A stretch of DNA of 64,000 nt from Desulfosporosinus sp. FKB (GTDB lineage Bacteria > Bacillota > Desulfitobacteriia > Desulfitobacteriales > Desulfitobacteriaceae): positions 637,824 to 701,823 of the forward strand of contig NZ_NADJ01000040.1 in assembly GCF_002196705.1 (NCBI RefSeq), written 5' to 3'. Positions 25,764 through 34,466 of this stretch are shown piece after piece; position 1 is the first letter of the stretch; each line of letters starts with the position of its first letter. The notes beneath the pieces are model-generated. The model was not told the origin of the DNA and did no database searches. It worked only from the letters and a program-made list of their open reading frames with translations. Made by a program: the position numbers and the translations under genes.

Positions 25764-27839
25764 ATGATTAAATTCTTCACAAGGAAATCTGAGCAAACTA
25801 ATCACAATCAGCCATATAACACCAAAAAGCATAAATTACGCATGGTCTCCTGCCTCATTGCCCTTATCTGCGGTGTAGCCCTCTTGACCAATCTGGTCCC
25901 TTTTCAGTCTGTTGATGCCCAGGCTGCTTCTACTGATTCCATCACAGATCGAATCTATGGCACTACCCTCTATGATACGGCCATAGAGATCTCCAAAGCT
26001 GGGTGGGATCAAGCTCCTGTTGCTGTCCTCGCTACAGGTCAAAACTTCCCGGATGCGCTCACAGGATCTGTTTTGGCGCATAAAGTAAATGGACCCTTGC
26101 TTCTGACAGAATCCGATCATTTAGATCCTGCTGTTTTAAGCGAGCTGAAACGGCTGGGGACAAAAAATGTCTATCTTCTCGGCGGAACCGTTGCTCTGAG
26201 CAGTTCTATTGAGCAAACCCTCAAAGATCAGGGAATTACTCCGACACGTCTTGCCGGGACAGATCAATATGGAACTGCTGCAGCGATTGCAGGTGTGGCA
26301 ACTCCGACCTCAGACCAGGCTTTCATCGTTAATGGTGAACATTTTCCCGATGCTTTAAGTATTTCTTCTTATGCGGCAGCTCATGGGATACCGATTTTGC
26401 TCACGCGTCCGGATTCCTTACCTGCGGAAACTGTCTCAGCTCTTGCCCAAATGGGTGTCCAGAAGGTCACTCTGATCGGCGGAACGGCCGTTATTCAGAA
26501 AACCGTAGAAGATCAGCTGGCGAAACTCCCGCAGCCGGTTACTGTTACCGCCCGTTATGCCGGGTATGATCAGTACGAAACAAATAGTATCGTATTAAAT
26601 CAGCTCCCTTATGACAGTTCCCATGTCTATGTTGCCACAGGCGAAAATTTCCCCGATGCCTTAGCAGGTGCGGCCCTGGCGGCAAAAACGAATTCTCCCA
26701 TCTTTTTGTTTCCTTCAAAACCATTAGCTTCTTATACATCATCTTATCTCGATCAAAAACGATCTTCCGGCACTGCCTTTACAATTCTGGGGGGGTGGGG
26801 CGTAATTAATTACAAGATGGAAAGTATCCTGCGGACAGGAGTTGTGCAGCCCCGGATTTCCCTGCAATTTACCCAAGGTGCACTCAGCGGGACGAAGGGA
26901 ATGCTCAGCCAGCTCCAATCAATTCCTTCACCGGCTACCGATTACGCCGATCTGATCGGGCCGAGCTGGTATTACCTTGATGACGCAGCCAATGGCAATG
27001 TCACCGGAGGCTGGGATGCCACCGCGGCAGACTATACTCAATTCACAAGCGCTGTCCATGCCCGCGATCTTAAGGTTCTGCCCGTAATTCAGTCAAGCTG
27101 GTCGACCCCTAAAACCGTAGACACAGTCTTGTCTTCAGCAACAACTCGGGCAGCCTTGGAAAACAAGATCATCGCTTTAATCCAAAACACCAATTCTGAC
27201 GGAATTGTCATCGACTTTGAACTGATCAGCGACAGTACAGGGCCCTATCTTACGCAGTTTATGCATGAACTCTATGCCAAACTTCACCCTCTGAACAAGT
27301 TGGTCATTGAAGCGGTTATGGCTCGCACAGGCTCAGAGTCCTGGCTGACAGAATTTAATTACTCTGCTTTAGCCCAAAACGTGGATTACCTGGATGTTAT
27401 GACCTATGACTACAGCCATTCAACCCCAGGACCCATTGCACCTCTGGATTGGATGAACAAGGTTATGCAATACACCAAAGCTCAAGGTGTTGATATGCAT
27501 AAAGTGCTCCTCGGCATACCGTACTACGGCAACGACTGGTGGACTACGGGCAGCGGAAGCAGCGCTACCTATCAGCGAAAATCCGGCGGGATGGCCGAAC
27601 TTCAGGCCTTAGCGCAAGGTCCCATTCAGAGAGATTCCTCGCAAATCCCTTATTTCAATTACACGGATTCTTCCGGCACCCACACTGTTTATTACGACGA
27701 TGCTCAAAGCTGGAACGCCAAACTGTCCCTGCTCAACCAATATAGTCTTGGCGGAATCGGAGCCTGGTCACTCAACTGGTCACTCACTCCTGCAAGCTCC
27801 AACGCCATATTCCCGCTCCTTAAGCAGTATTTGCGCTAA
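25764..27839 (+). CDS. CWB2 glycoside hydrolase family 18 protein
   Basis: A 691-residue exported hydrolase. N-terminal basic region and signal helix (about 26-55), three CWB2 repeats (about 62-360), and a GH18 domain of the YaaH/SleL spore and wall type (about 365-690). The catalytic signature is present as DGIVIDFE (Asp479, Asp484, Glu486), with MTYDYSHS and GAWSLNWS further on. It should cut beta-1,4 bonds in N-acetylglucosamine-containing glycans, perhaps peptidoglycan. Excellent ribosome site AAAGGAGGGG 3-9 nt before the ATG. It is the only complete CWB2 gene here on the plus strand, divergent from the S8 protease across ~215 nt that must hold both promoters, and it ends in a good terminator. 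Confidence 0.9.
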   Translation: MIKFFTRKSEQTNHNQPYNTKKHKLRMVSCLIALICGVALLTNLVPFQSVDAQAASTDSITDRIYGTTLYDTAIEISKAGWDQAPVAVLATGQNFPDALTGSVLAHKVNGPLLLTESDHLDPAVLSELKRLGTKNVYLLGGTVALSSSIEQTLKDQGITPTRLAGTDQYGTAAAIAGVATPTSDQAFIVNGEHFPDALSISSYAAAHGIPILLTRPDSLPAETVSALAQMGVQKVTLIGGTAVIQKTVEDQLAKLPQPVTVTARYAGYDQYETNSIVLNQLPYDSSHVYVATGENFPDALAGAALAAKTNSPIFLFPSKPLASYTSSYLDQKRSSGTAFTILGGWGVINYKMESILRTGVVQPRISLQFTQGALSGTKGMLSQLQSIPSPATDYADLIGPSWYYLDDAANGNVTGGWDATAADYTQFTSAVHARDLKVLPVIQSSWSTPKTVDTVLSSATTRAALENKIIALIQNTNSDGIVIDFELISDSTGPYLTQFMHELYAKLHPLNKLVIEAVMARTGSESWLTEFNYSALAQNVDYLDVMTYDYSHSTPGPIAPLDWMNKVMQYTKAQGVDMHKVLLGIPYYGNDWWTTGSGSSATYQRKSGGMAELQALAQGPIQRDSSQIPYFNYTDSSGTHTVYYDDAQSWNAKLSLLNQYSLGGIGAWSLNWSLTPASSNAIFPLLKQYLR

Positions 27840-27891
27840 GAGAAGAGAATGAAGGCTCGGCCATCCGTGGCCGGCAACAGGTAAAAAGGAG

Positions 27892-27935
27892 AAAAGTCGC
27901 CACTAATTTACTGAATAAAATAGTGGCGGCTTTTT
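27892..27935 (+). terminator. Intrinsic terminator of GH18 gene
   Basis: Arms AGTCGCCACTA and TAGTGGCGGCT with one wobble, then TTTTTG. It starts 53 nt past the stop. A smaller CGGCCA/TGGCCG hairpin lies just before it. Confidence 0.85.
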
Positions 27936-28019
27936 GGGACAAAATCTGAGTACATATTTGCTATAAAATTTGCACTCGCACTATTAGGATTAAATTACAA
28001 AGTCTCTTCGTACCTATAT

Positions 28020-28054
28020 AGAAACATCAGACTGCTCAGTAGTCTGATGTTTCT
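28020..28054 (-). terminator. Intrinsic hairpin after GT2 gene
   Basis: A perfect 14-bp stem AGAAACATCAGACT / AGTCTGATGTTTCT with a 7-nt loop, immediately after the GT2 stop codon on the minus strand. The T tract is weak. It probably ends the 30557-28057 transcript. Confidence 0.7.
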
Positions 28055-28056
28055 GT

Positions 28057-28764
28057 TTACTCGGGCCAGATCCGGCTCATCATTGAGTTAAGAATGATGG
28101 CTAAACTCACCTTGAACATATAGTACCCGCTTTTAAAAGGGGTAATTGACGAGTTTCCGGAAATACGGGCGTCCATCTCCACAGAGACTTCTATGACCCT
28201 TACTCCGTTTTTGATCAGGGTTACGATGGCATCGGGTTCCGGGTAGTCTGTTGAATAATGGGCCGAAACCATACGCAGGGCTTTCTGGTTATAGGCGCGG
28301 AATCCCGAGGTGGGGTCCGTATATTTCCTGCGCACCACGGACTGGATCGTTTTGCTTAAGAGATAGATTCCCATGCGCCGGGACCAGGAGGATTTATAGG
28401 CCGTTTTACTCAAAAAACGCGATCCGATGGTGACATCAGCTCTGTCCCTGAGAATAGGCTCAATCAATTTCTGGATCTCTTCAGCCCGGTGCTGCCCGTC
28501 TCCATCGACTTGCAGGGCAACATCATAGTGATTTTTAACGGCATAGAGAAATCCTGTTTGCACTGCTCCCCCGATTCCCAGATTCACAGGCAAGGAAATG
28601 ACGTTTGCTCCATGACTGCGGGCAACCTCCGCCGTTTGATCCGTCGATCCGTCATCGATGACCAGAACATCCAGCCAAGAGGACACTTTTTTTAGATTAT
28701 CCACCACGGCGCCGATATTCCGGGCTTCATTCAATGCCGGAACAATCGCTAAAATTCGTTGCAT
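28057..28764 (-). CDS. Family 2 glycosyltransferase, polyprenyl-phosphate type
   Basis: A 235-residue cytoplasmic or membrane-peripheral glycosyltransferase of the dolichol-phosphate mannose synthase-like GT2 group. Visible motifs: AIVPALNEARNIG, VIDDGSTDQT (nucleotide binding), LGIGGAVQTGF, QVDGDGQH (DxD metal site), and SGFRAYNQKAL. It likely transfers a hexose from a nucleotide sugar to undecaprenyl phosphate. The product would feed the GT39-like enzyme encoded 430 nt upstream, an arrangement common in surface-protein or polymer glycosylation. It is 9 nt downstream of the DUF2304 gene. Confidence 0.88.
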   Translation of the reverse strand: MQRILAIVPALNEARNIGAVVDNLKKVSSWLDVLVIDDGSTDQTAEVARSHGANVISLPVNLGIGGAVQTGFLYAVKNHYDVALQVDGDGQHRAEEIQKLIEPILRDRADVTIGSRFLSKTAYKSSWSRRMGIYLLSKTIQSVVRRKYTDPTSGFRAYNQKALRMVSAHYSTDYPEPDAIVTLIKNGVRVIEVSVEMDARISGNSSITPFKSGYYMFKVSLAIILNSMMSRIWPE

Positions 28765-28773
28765 ACCTTCTTT

Positions 28774-29190
28774 TTACACGTCCTTATGCGGACTCGTTTC
28801 CGCTGCTTGTTTCTGCTTCCTGATTTGCGGGGATTTTGTCTGAGGACTCTGCTGCAAATTTCTTAAGTCGTCTTCTAGTAAAGCAATTCTCTGCACCAAA
28901 ACACGATTCGTAGAACTCAATCTGGAAATCTCCAGGGAAAAATGGACACAAAGAATAAAAACCAAGACCCCGAAAATTACAAAAATCGCGGAGGGTGCGT
29001 AGTAAATTCCCATGAGATTCGCCAAATACTCGATCCCGTTTCTCCATAAGGAGAAAAAGATCATGCCAAAGCCCGCAACAATCCAAATTAAAGAATATTC
29101 AACGGCCAGACGGCGCAGACGTACTTGTTCGATAATAAAACCTGTGACCAGAATGCTCATAATGAGTACGACGATTTGGACACGCGACAT
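28774..29190 (-). CDS. DUF2304 membrane protein
   Basis: A 138-residue protein with three membrane helices (about 5-22, 32-52 and 65-88) and a cytoplasmic coiled coil (RIALLEDDLRNLQQ) ending in a Lys/Gln-rich tail. This fits DUF2304, a family regularly encoded next to GT2 polyprenyl-phosphate sugar synthases, probably as a membrane partner. It sits tightly between the GT39-like gene (3 nt) and the GT2 gene (9 nt), so the three form one operon. Confidence 0.8.
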   Translation of the reverse strand: MSRVQIVVLIMSILVTGFIIEQVRLRRLAVEYSLIWIVAGFGMIFFSLWRNGIEYLANLMGIYYAPSAIFVIFGVLVFILCVHFSLEISRLSSTNRVLVQRIALLEDDLRNLQQSPQTKSPQIRKQKQAAETSPHKDV

Positions 29191-29193
29191 CGT

Positions 29194-30501
29194 TTATGCC
29201 AACCTCCCATGGGCTCTTCCCCGTGTTCCCAGCAGCTTCCCGGCTCCTTTAAGGAGCAGTACAAGACCCAGGGACCCCGCCAAAATCATCGCCGGCATCA
29301 CCGGCAGGCGATAACGTCCTCCTGAAACGACTGTGATCATACTCACGATAAAGCTGTAGTAAAGGATATAAAGCAAAAGGAAGCTGTATTTTTTCAGCCA
29401 GATGATACTTAAGATAATCCCGCTTAAGCCTAAAAGCAGATACCACTTGTCAAGGAAGTCCCCTTTCATTTTATAAGCCTGCCCTTCTTGGGAACTTACG
29501 GGCTGCCAAAACAGATTCTTTTCTTTGGCCAAGGTGCGCTCCAGAAACAGCACCGGATGACTGACAATATAGGAGACTCCCAGACTTTTATACTCCTTTT
29601 CCTGCTCCAGGAGAGGAAGTTTATCAATCCTTGCTTTGACCGCCGGGTCATAGCTGGGCTGATCCATGACAAAGTAACTATTTGTGATCGTGCGAGGGTT
29701 ATTCCCTAAATAAAACTCGTAGGAACCATAATTGGAAACAGATATAGACTGGTGATATTTTAACTCATTGCGTATCCACCAGGGACTCATGACTAAGACG
29801 GTCATGAACAGGATAAGCATAAAATCCCGCAGCGCTTGCTTCAGCCGCCAGCCTTTCATCCAGAAAATCCAAAATCCCATAACCGGAAAATAGAGCAAAA
29901 GAAAGGGACGAACAAGATTAGAAACTCCTATCACTACTCCCAAAATTAAAAGAGTGGACATTTTAGGCCGGCCGATTTCTCGGGCATAACGTGCCGAACA
30001 ATAGAGAAACAGCCAAATGGCAAAAACATAAGTCGTTTCTGTTAAGACATACATCCCCCAGAAGGCAAACAAGGGGTAGCCGAGAGTCAAGACGTAAGGT
30101 ATCCAGGCATACCTCTTACCAAACAGAAGTTCCCCGGTTTTAAAAGCAAGTACCGCGCTGGCTGCTCCAAGCACACCATGCAGAACCACGATCACCATGG
30201 CATAACTTTTAAAACCAAAGATTCCATAGATTAAGGCTAAAAGCAGGGGATAAACCGGGCCTACTACATAGTCCCGGGTCTTAGGAAAAGCTTGGACAAC
30301 ATGATTAACGCCTTCAGCGAAATTCGCAGTGTTCACCAGTCCTTTGCCCTGGAGAAAGTTTTCAGCGATATTGGAGTAAAGATACCCATCCGGAGAGATA
30401 AAATAGTGTACCGAATAGGATTTGATATAAAGAAGCTCAAGGCCTAAGGCTATGAAGAACAGGAGGCCTGTTATCCATAGCCTTTTATATTGCTGTGCCA
30501 A
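29194..30501 (-). CDS. GT39/ArnT-like membrane glycosyltransferase
   Basis: A 435-residue polytopic protein (about 9-11 membrane helices) with an extracellular acidic loop after the first helix (NIAENFLQGKGLVN) as in the PMT/ArnT superfamily, and a lumenal loop near 250-320 (SYEFYLGNNPRTI). Such enzymes use polyprenyl-phosphate sugars to glycosylate proteins, lipids or polymers on the outer face of the membrane. Start is TTG with GGAGGT upstream. Together with GT2 and DUF2304 it forms a small glycosylation unit directly downstream of a CWB2 transglycosylase, so S-layer or CWB2 proteins are plausible acceptors (inference). Confidence 0.82.
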   Translation of the reverse strand: MAQQYKRLWITGLLFFIALGLELLYIKSYSVHYFISPDGYLYSNIAENFLQGKGLVNTANFAEGVNHVVQAFPKTRDYVVGPVYPLLLALIYGIFGFKSYAMVIVVLHGVLGAASAVLAFKTGELLFGKRYAWIPYVLTLGYPLFAFWGMYVLTETTYVFAIWLFLYCSARYAREIGRPKMSTLLILGVVIGVSNLVRPFLLLYFPVMGFWIFWMKGWRLKQALRDFMLILFMTVLVMSPWWIRNELKYHQSISVSNYGSYEFYLGNNPRTITNSYFVMDQPSYDPAVKARIDKLPLLEQEKEYKSLGVSYIVSHPVLFLERTLAKEKNLFWQPVSSQEGQAYKMKGDFLDKWYLLLGLSGIILSIIWLKKYSFLLLYILYYSFIVSMITVVSGGRYRLPVMPAMILAGSLGLVLLLKGAGKLLGTRGRAHGRLA

Positions 30502-30556
30502 TGAATGTCAAACCTCCGTGTTCTTCTCCGCTAATTCCGCGTTCTTCTCCGCTAAT

Positions 30557-32917
30557 TCAGGAAGACGTCAGCAGACCTTCTAAAATCTTCTCATTAGAAC
30601 TGGAGATAACTCCTGTTCCACCAAGTATATAAGCCTTGGTCGTTTTTCCGCTTTGAGCCTTCAAGTAGGCCTTTGTATCAGCGTTTAAGTCCCCTTGAGG
30701 AATTAAGAGCAAGGGACTTCCCGTAACGGCAGCAAAGGCTCCACCCGCCAGTCCGTCCGGAAAGGTTTCTCCCGTCGCTATAACTAATGTTGCTGGGTCC
30801 TGCTGAAAATAGTTTACAATCTTGATCATCGTATCATATTTTGTCTCCCCAGCCAAGCGCACCGGCCCGTAGCTCTCCAAGGGGCCTCCTGTGCTGTCAA
30901 AGGACGTGGAAACGGCGTATTTCCCGCCGACGATAATCGTTTTCGTCACTTTATAATCTTGCAAAAGCTGCAGTGTCGAGTCAGGCAGCGTACTTTTCTC
31001 CGTCAACAGAATGGGAATCCCCAAAGCGGCAGCCGGAGCTGAGGCACTTAAGGCATCAGGGAAACTTGTGGCAGATGCAAGGATAACTTGAGTGCTGGGA
31101 CCCATTCTGCGGGCAATTGCCGCAGCGGTATCGGCGGCGGAATTGCCAAAAATACGTTCAGAGGGCAAATTGGCCTGGGTAAGGGCATCCGTTACGTTGG
31201 GGCTGATGGCGACTTCTCCCCCGATAACAAAAACTTTGGTCCCTGCACCCAGTCGTTTCAATTCCTGTAAAACGTTGCTCTCCAGTTCGTCAGGGGCTGT
31301 TAAGAGTAAGGGTGCCTTTAATTTTCTGGCCAAAGGGGCTGCCGCCAGGGCATCCTGGAAGCGGTCGACCCGGGCCAAAAGGACAACAGGGGCAGAATTA
31401 TCGGCCCAGCCTTCCTGGGAGATCTTAATTGCCGTATCTTCGGCACGGGTCCCAGAAAGACGAGTAACTGCCGCACCCGCAGGCTGTGGCTCAGCGGGCG
31501 AAGTCGGCGTTGAACCGGAAGTTGAACCTGAGGTCGAACCCGGGGTTGAGCCTGACGACGGAGTCGTTCCGGAGCTTGCCGAACCCGAACCACCGGCTGC
31601 CTGATAGCCGGTTTGAGCACGCTCTGTCAGACCGGCATCTAAACTAGGGCCTTGCAAAACTGTTTGATAGTAACCCGCCGCAGTGGCTTTACCATCTGTT
31701 GTCCCTGCAAGGACCAATTTGTCGGCTTCGTCCAAAAGTTTATTATAGGCGGTGAGAAGACCATTGTCTGCCCGTTGAACAAGGTCGGCATCGACACTGG
31801 AGCCTTGTAAAACAGTCTCATAGTCCTGAACCGCGCTTTTAGCTGCTGAAGCATCTCCCGTCTGAACCATGTTGTCGGCTTCATCCAATAATTTTCCCAA
31901 GGCATTCTTTAAGCCTGTGGCAGCCTGGGAGGCAGCATCTTGATTCAAACTTGGTCCTTGGAGAACCGTCCAATAATATTTGGCGGCACTGGCATCGGAG
32001 GAGTCCTTCCCTTCCTGCACGAGGGAATCGGCTTCAGCCAGAAGATTCGTTTGAGCACTTTGGATTTTCTGCGTAACAACGGTTTTATCGGCGATCGCGG
32101 AGCTGTCATAAGCCGTATTATAAAAACCCAGGGCATAGTACGATGCCCAGCGGGCATAGTTGAACCAATAGTCTCCATTCGCGGCATCACCACCGCTTCC
32201 GCCGCCCGTCGCCAACAATTGATCCTGATCAATCTTCAGGTCACCGGTATGGGTTTCGGCCGGTGTGCTGTATCGACTGGAATTATTGGGTGGATTTACA
32301 GAGGGCAGGAGGTTTGCCGGGTACTTGGCAGCCCCGGGAGCAAAGGTAACTGCGCTGTTGTATTTTTGACCCATGAGGCTGAAGATCGAATCCTGATAGG
32401 CCGGAGATCCTGTGCTGACATTCGGGTTGTTGCGCGAGCCCCAGTTGTTGTAGGCCCAGACTGCAAAATACCAGTTTTCCAGGACATTGCGGTCGCCGTT
32501 GCCAATTTTAGGCGCAGCCCGCCATTTTTGATTAAGTAATTGACAGCCTATTTCTATGTTATAGTCAATATCGGTTTTCAGTTTGTCAATCGTCGCTGTA
32601 TCGCTGGAACTGTAACTCGAGATTTGCATAATCCCAATTCCTATGCCGTCCTTCCCGATTAAAGGCTGGTCAAGTATGGGCTGTCCCGAGTCATCGAGTT
32701 CATATTGTCTCCAGCCGCTTTCCATCCAAGCGATAGATTTCAAAAGTACCGGAGGGATATTGTATTTGTCTGCCCAGTATTCCAGTTTTTGTCCGATTCC
32801 TGTGTAATATGCTGTTTTATCTACTGCTGCCGAAGCTGTCCTGACGGGTACCAGCTGCATAAAAAAGAGCGCGGCCATAAAAATGGCCAATAACTTTTTG
32901 TATCGGCGCCAAAACAT
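30557..32917 (-). CDS. CWB2 lytic transglycosylase (SLT domain)
   Basis: I chose the ATG at about 32917 (MFWRRYKKLL) over an upstream TTG because GGAAGGGGAAG precedes it and it starts the signal peptide. 786 residues: signal peptide, goose-lysozyme/SLT-like domain (about 35-190; ALK-type helix KSIAWMESGW with catalytic Glu, and GIGIMQIS), a linker, three 51-residue alpha-helical repeats, a Ser/Gly/Thr/Pro linker, and three C-terminal CWB2 repeats (about 480-785). It should cleave glycan strands of peptidoglycan while bound to the wall polymer. It is the upstream gene of the GT39-DUF2304-GT2 set, 55 nt away, and could share their transcript. Confidence 0.9.
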   Translation of the reverse strand: MFWRRYKKLLAIFMAALFFMQLVPVRTASAAVDKTAYYTGIGQKLEYWADKYNIPPVLLKSIAWMESGWRQYELDDSGQPILDQPLIGKDGIGIGIMQISSYSSSDTATIDKLKTDIDYNIEIGCQLLNQKWRAAPKIGNGDRNVLENWYFAVWAYNNWGSRNNPNVSTGSPAYQDSIFSLMGQKYNSAVTFAPGAAKYPANLLPSVNPPNNSSRYSTPAETHTGDLKIDQDQLLATGGGSGGDAANGDYWFNYARWASYYALGFYNTAYDSSAIADKTVVTQKIQSAQTNLLAEADSLVQEGKDSSDASAAKYYWTVLQGPSLNQDAASQAATGLKNALGKLLDEADNMVQTGDASAAKSAVQDYETVLQGSSVDADLVQRADNGLLTAYNKLLDEADKLVLAGTTDGKATAAGYYQTVLQGPSLDAGLTERAQTGYQAAGGSGSASSGTTPSSGSTPGSTSGSTSGSTPTSPAEPQPAGAAVTRLSGTRAEDTAIKISQEGWADNSAPVVLLARVDRFQDALAAAPLARKLKAPLLLTAPDELESNVLQELKRLGAGTKVFVIGGEVAISPNVTDALTQANLPSERIFGNSAADTAAAIARRMGPSTQVILASATSFPDALSASAPAAALGIPILLTEKSTLPDSTLQLLQDYKVTKTIIVGGKYAVSTSFDSTGGPLESYGPVRLAGETKYDTMIKIVNYFQQDPATLVIATGETFPDGLAGGAFAAVTGSPLLLIPQGDLNADTKAYLKAQSGKTTKAYILGGTGVISSSNEKILEGLLTSS
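31589..32044 (-). repeat. Three 51-residue helical repeats within transglycosylase
   Basis: Each ~153-bp unit encodes LL.EAD.LV..G....A...Y..VLQG.S followed by a helix. Periodicity is clear at protein level but the DNA has diverged. The domain may be a helical spacer of TPR-like type. Confidence 0.75.
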
Positions 32918-33070
32918 TCTTTCTTCTTCCCCTTCCAATCCTAATTCTTGTCTCTTTACTCATACATCATCATATATTCGACAAGAATTAAGGCAGTCCT
33001 CCTGGGGAAAAAGAAAACTCGAGTATAGACTAGAGTACAAAAATACTTAGAAAGAAGGCATTTTCTCTAG

Positions 33071-33096
33071 AGTGAACTCGTTCAGCTAAAGATGAA
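33071..33096 (-). repeat. Dispersed GTTCAGC palindromic element, copy 2
   Basis: AGTGAACTCGTTCAGCTAAA then GATGAA, the reverse complement of the element at 6254. The distal half is degraded compared with the others. Confidence 0.6.
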
Positions 33097-33127
33097 AGGC
33101 TATTCTTCTAGAAATAGACAAAATAAA

Positions 33128-33162
33128 TTGCCTTAGTCCGACTAAGTTCCGAACTAAGGCAA
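33128..33162 (-). terminator. Intrinsic terminator of GNAT gene
   Basis: Perfect arms TTGCCTTAGT / ACTAAGGCAA with a 15-nt loop; on the minus strand it is followed by TTTATTTTG. It lies ~150 nt past the GNAT stop. Confidence 0.75.
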
Positions 33163-33260
33163 CCAGGCTATTTTATATCCAATCGTAAAAATCTCACTTC
33201 TAAGGGATCGATACCCCGTACTGCAAACCGGCAACGGCAAGGACAGAGACTCTCCATCCT

Positions 33261-33293
33261 CGAAGTCTCGATGTTCAACTTCCCTGAACGTGT
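33261..33293 (+). repeat. Dispersed GTTCAGC palindromic element, copy 3
   Basis: CGAAGTCTCGATGTTCAACT then TCCCTGAACGTGT: same order as the 6254 copy with several substitutions, in inverted orientation to copy 2. Confidence 0.55.
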
Positions 33294-33309
33294 TTATTAC
33301 TATTTTGCT

Positions 33310-33978
33310 CTAAATGATGGAGCGCATAAAACTTACCGATGAATCATTACTCTCTTCCACAGTCCAGCCATCTTTTTTGTAGAAGCGAATGGCACGCTCG
33401 TTCCAGGGTAAGGTTGAAAGGCCAACTTTCTTAATGCCCTCTTGTTTCATTTGCGAACAGAAATGTCCGGTTAATCGATTAGCAATACCCAAACCCCGAA
33501 AGCTGGGAACAACCCCTATAGCCAGGATTCTTGCCGGCGTGAACAAGCTGCGTTCATGAGAACGTTTACTTCTCCTGGGCCGCCGCCGGAAAAAGGAATT
33601 TAAAGCATCTGAAATATAGCTGCGTCTGCTCTTGATATGTTTACGGACGTAATCATCTTTAACGTATCTCGCCATGACTAAAAAGACCAGCTTCCAGAAA
33701 TTCTGGCGATAAAAGCGGGAAAACGGCCGGCCATCGATTGTCCCGAAGACAAAGCCAATGATTCTGCCTTTGTTTTTTGCCACGTACCCATAGTTTGTGG
33801 GAGAATTCATGAATTGGGCACAAAAGAGTCTCAAAAATCCCTGACCCATGTGACCTAAGAAATGATCACTAAAAACCTCCTCATACAATTGAGCAACTTC
33901 TGGAATATAATAAGGACTTAAGATATCGACCTCAATATCTGATGTATCTAACGTATATTGAGGCTCTTTATTTAACAC
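33310..33978 (-). CDS. GNAT-family N-acetyltransferase
   Basis: A 222-residue GNAT protein. Motif A (the acetyl-CoA loop) is ILAIGVVPSFRGLGIANRL, followed by a beta strand (KKVGLSTLPWNERAIRFYKKDGW), all canonical. An unusual very basic insert (FRRRPRRSKRSHERS, about 133-147) lies before motif A and could contact nucleic acid or phospholipid. Start is GTG. The substrate is unknown. Located at the downstream edge of the polysaccharide locus, it could acetylate an amino sugar, though protein or small-molecule substrates are equally possible. Confidence 0.85.
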   Translation of the reverse strand: MLNKEPQYTLDTSDIEVDILSPYYIPEVAQLYEEVFSDHFLGHMGQGFLRLFCAQFMNSPTNYGYVAKNKGRIIGFVFGTIDGRPFSRFYRQNFWKLVFLVMARYVKDDYVRKHIKSRRSYISDALNSFFRRRPRRSKRSHERSLFTPARILAIGVVPSFRGLGIANRLTGHFCSQMKQEGIKKVGLSTLPWNERAIRFYKKDGWTVEESNDSSVSFMRSII

Positions 33979-34171
33979 TGGTCAAAACACTCCTTACGTT
34001 TGCTTACAGATTTAACCTTGTTTTCAAGAAATAGCATGCCCATTAGAAGAAAAAGTAACCATAAGTTAACTTTTAAAACATAATAGATTATTGGCATCAG
34101 GCAGCTTCCTCTATAGTCTATTGTTTTTCCGAAAGGATTCTATATAAATCATAACAGGGAGTTCTTAGCAT
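33979..34171. other. Spacer upstream of GNAT gene
   Basis: AT-rich, no gene or clear structure. It presumably holds the GNAT promoter. The small ORF 34172-34276 follows. Confidence 0.3.
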
Positions 34172-34276
34172 TTAATGTCTCTTTTGTGACGATTCTATGA
34201 GTATCTTCTTAAGGCCTAAAAGCCCAATCCCAGAAATGGCAAAATAAAGAAAGGCGATGCAGCGAACTAATGGCAT
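34172..34276 (-). CDS. Small single-helix membrane protein candidate (34 aa)
   Basis: A short frame not overlapping any other gene encodes MPLVRCIAFLYFAISGIGLL followed by GLKKILIESSQKRH: one hydrophobic helix with a positive C-terminal flank. AGGGGAG lies 6 nt before the ATG, a good ribosome site. Upstream at about 34300-34320 there is a TATATAC-like box. I know no family for it. It lies between the sugar-transferase gene and the GNAT gene, all on the minus strand. It could be a small membrane peptide or chance. Confidence 0.4.
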   Translation of the reverse strand: MPLVRCIAFLYFAISGIGLLGLKKILIESSQKRH

Positions 34277-34466
34277 TCGCTGCTCCCCTTTCAGTTGTTT
34301 CGTATATAATCATCAAATCTGTACTGTTCTGCAACTGTACGACTGTTTGTGAGCTCCCGGTTCCGGCTTTAGCTTTAGGTGAAATCTGTGTCAATCTGTG
34401 GTTTCTCTTATCGCGTATTTACAGCGTTTCTTCTTGTAGGTATAAAAAATGCGGGATTTTAGGATC
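34277..34466. other. Spacer between sugar transferase and small ORF
   Basis: No clear terminator and no gene besides possible promoter sequence of the small ORF. GCAGCGAA/TTCGCTGC arms (about 34259-34283) could form a hairpin over its start codon. Confidence 0.3.

Larger units (their letters stand above)
32918..33309. other. Intergenic region with two palindromic elements and a terminator
   Basis: About 390 nt before the GNAT stop codon. It holds inverted copies of the dispersed palindrome at each side (33071-33096 and 33261-33293) and the GNAT terminator between them. No gene is seen. The two copies face outward, so the ~220-nt interval may be one element with inverted ends. Confidence 0.5.

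Noticed and set aside
31092..31604. 170-residue plus-strand frame
   Set aside because: Antisense to the CWB2 transglycosylase; composition follows the opposite strand's codon bias.
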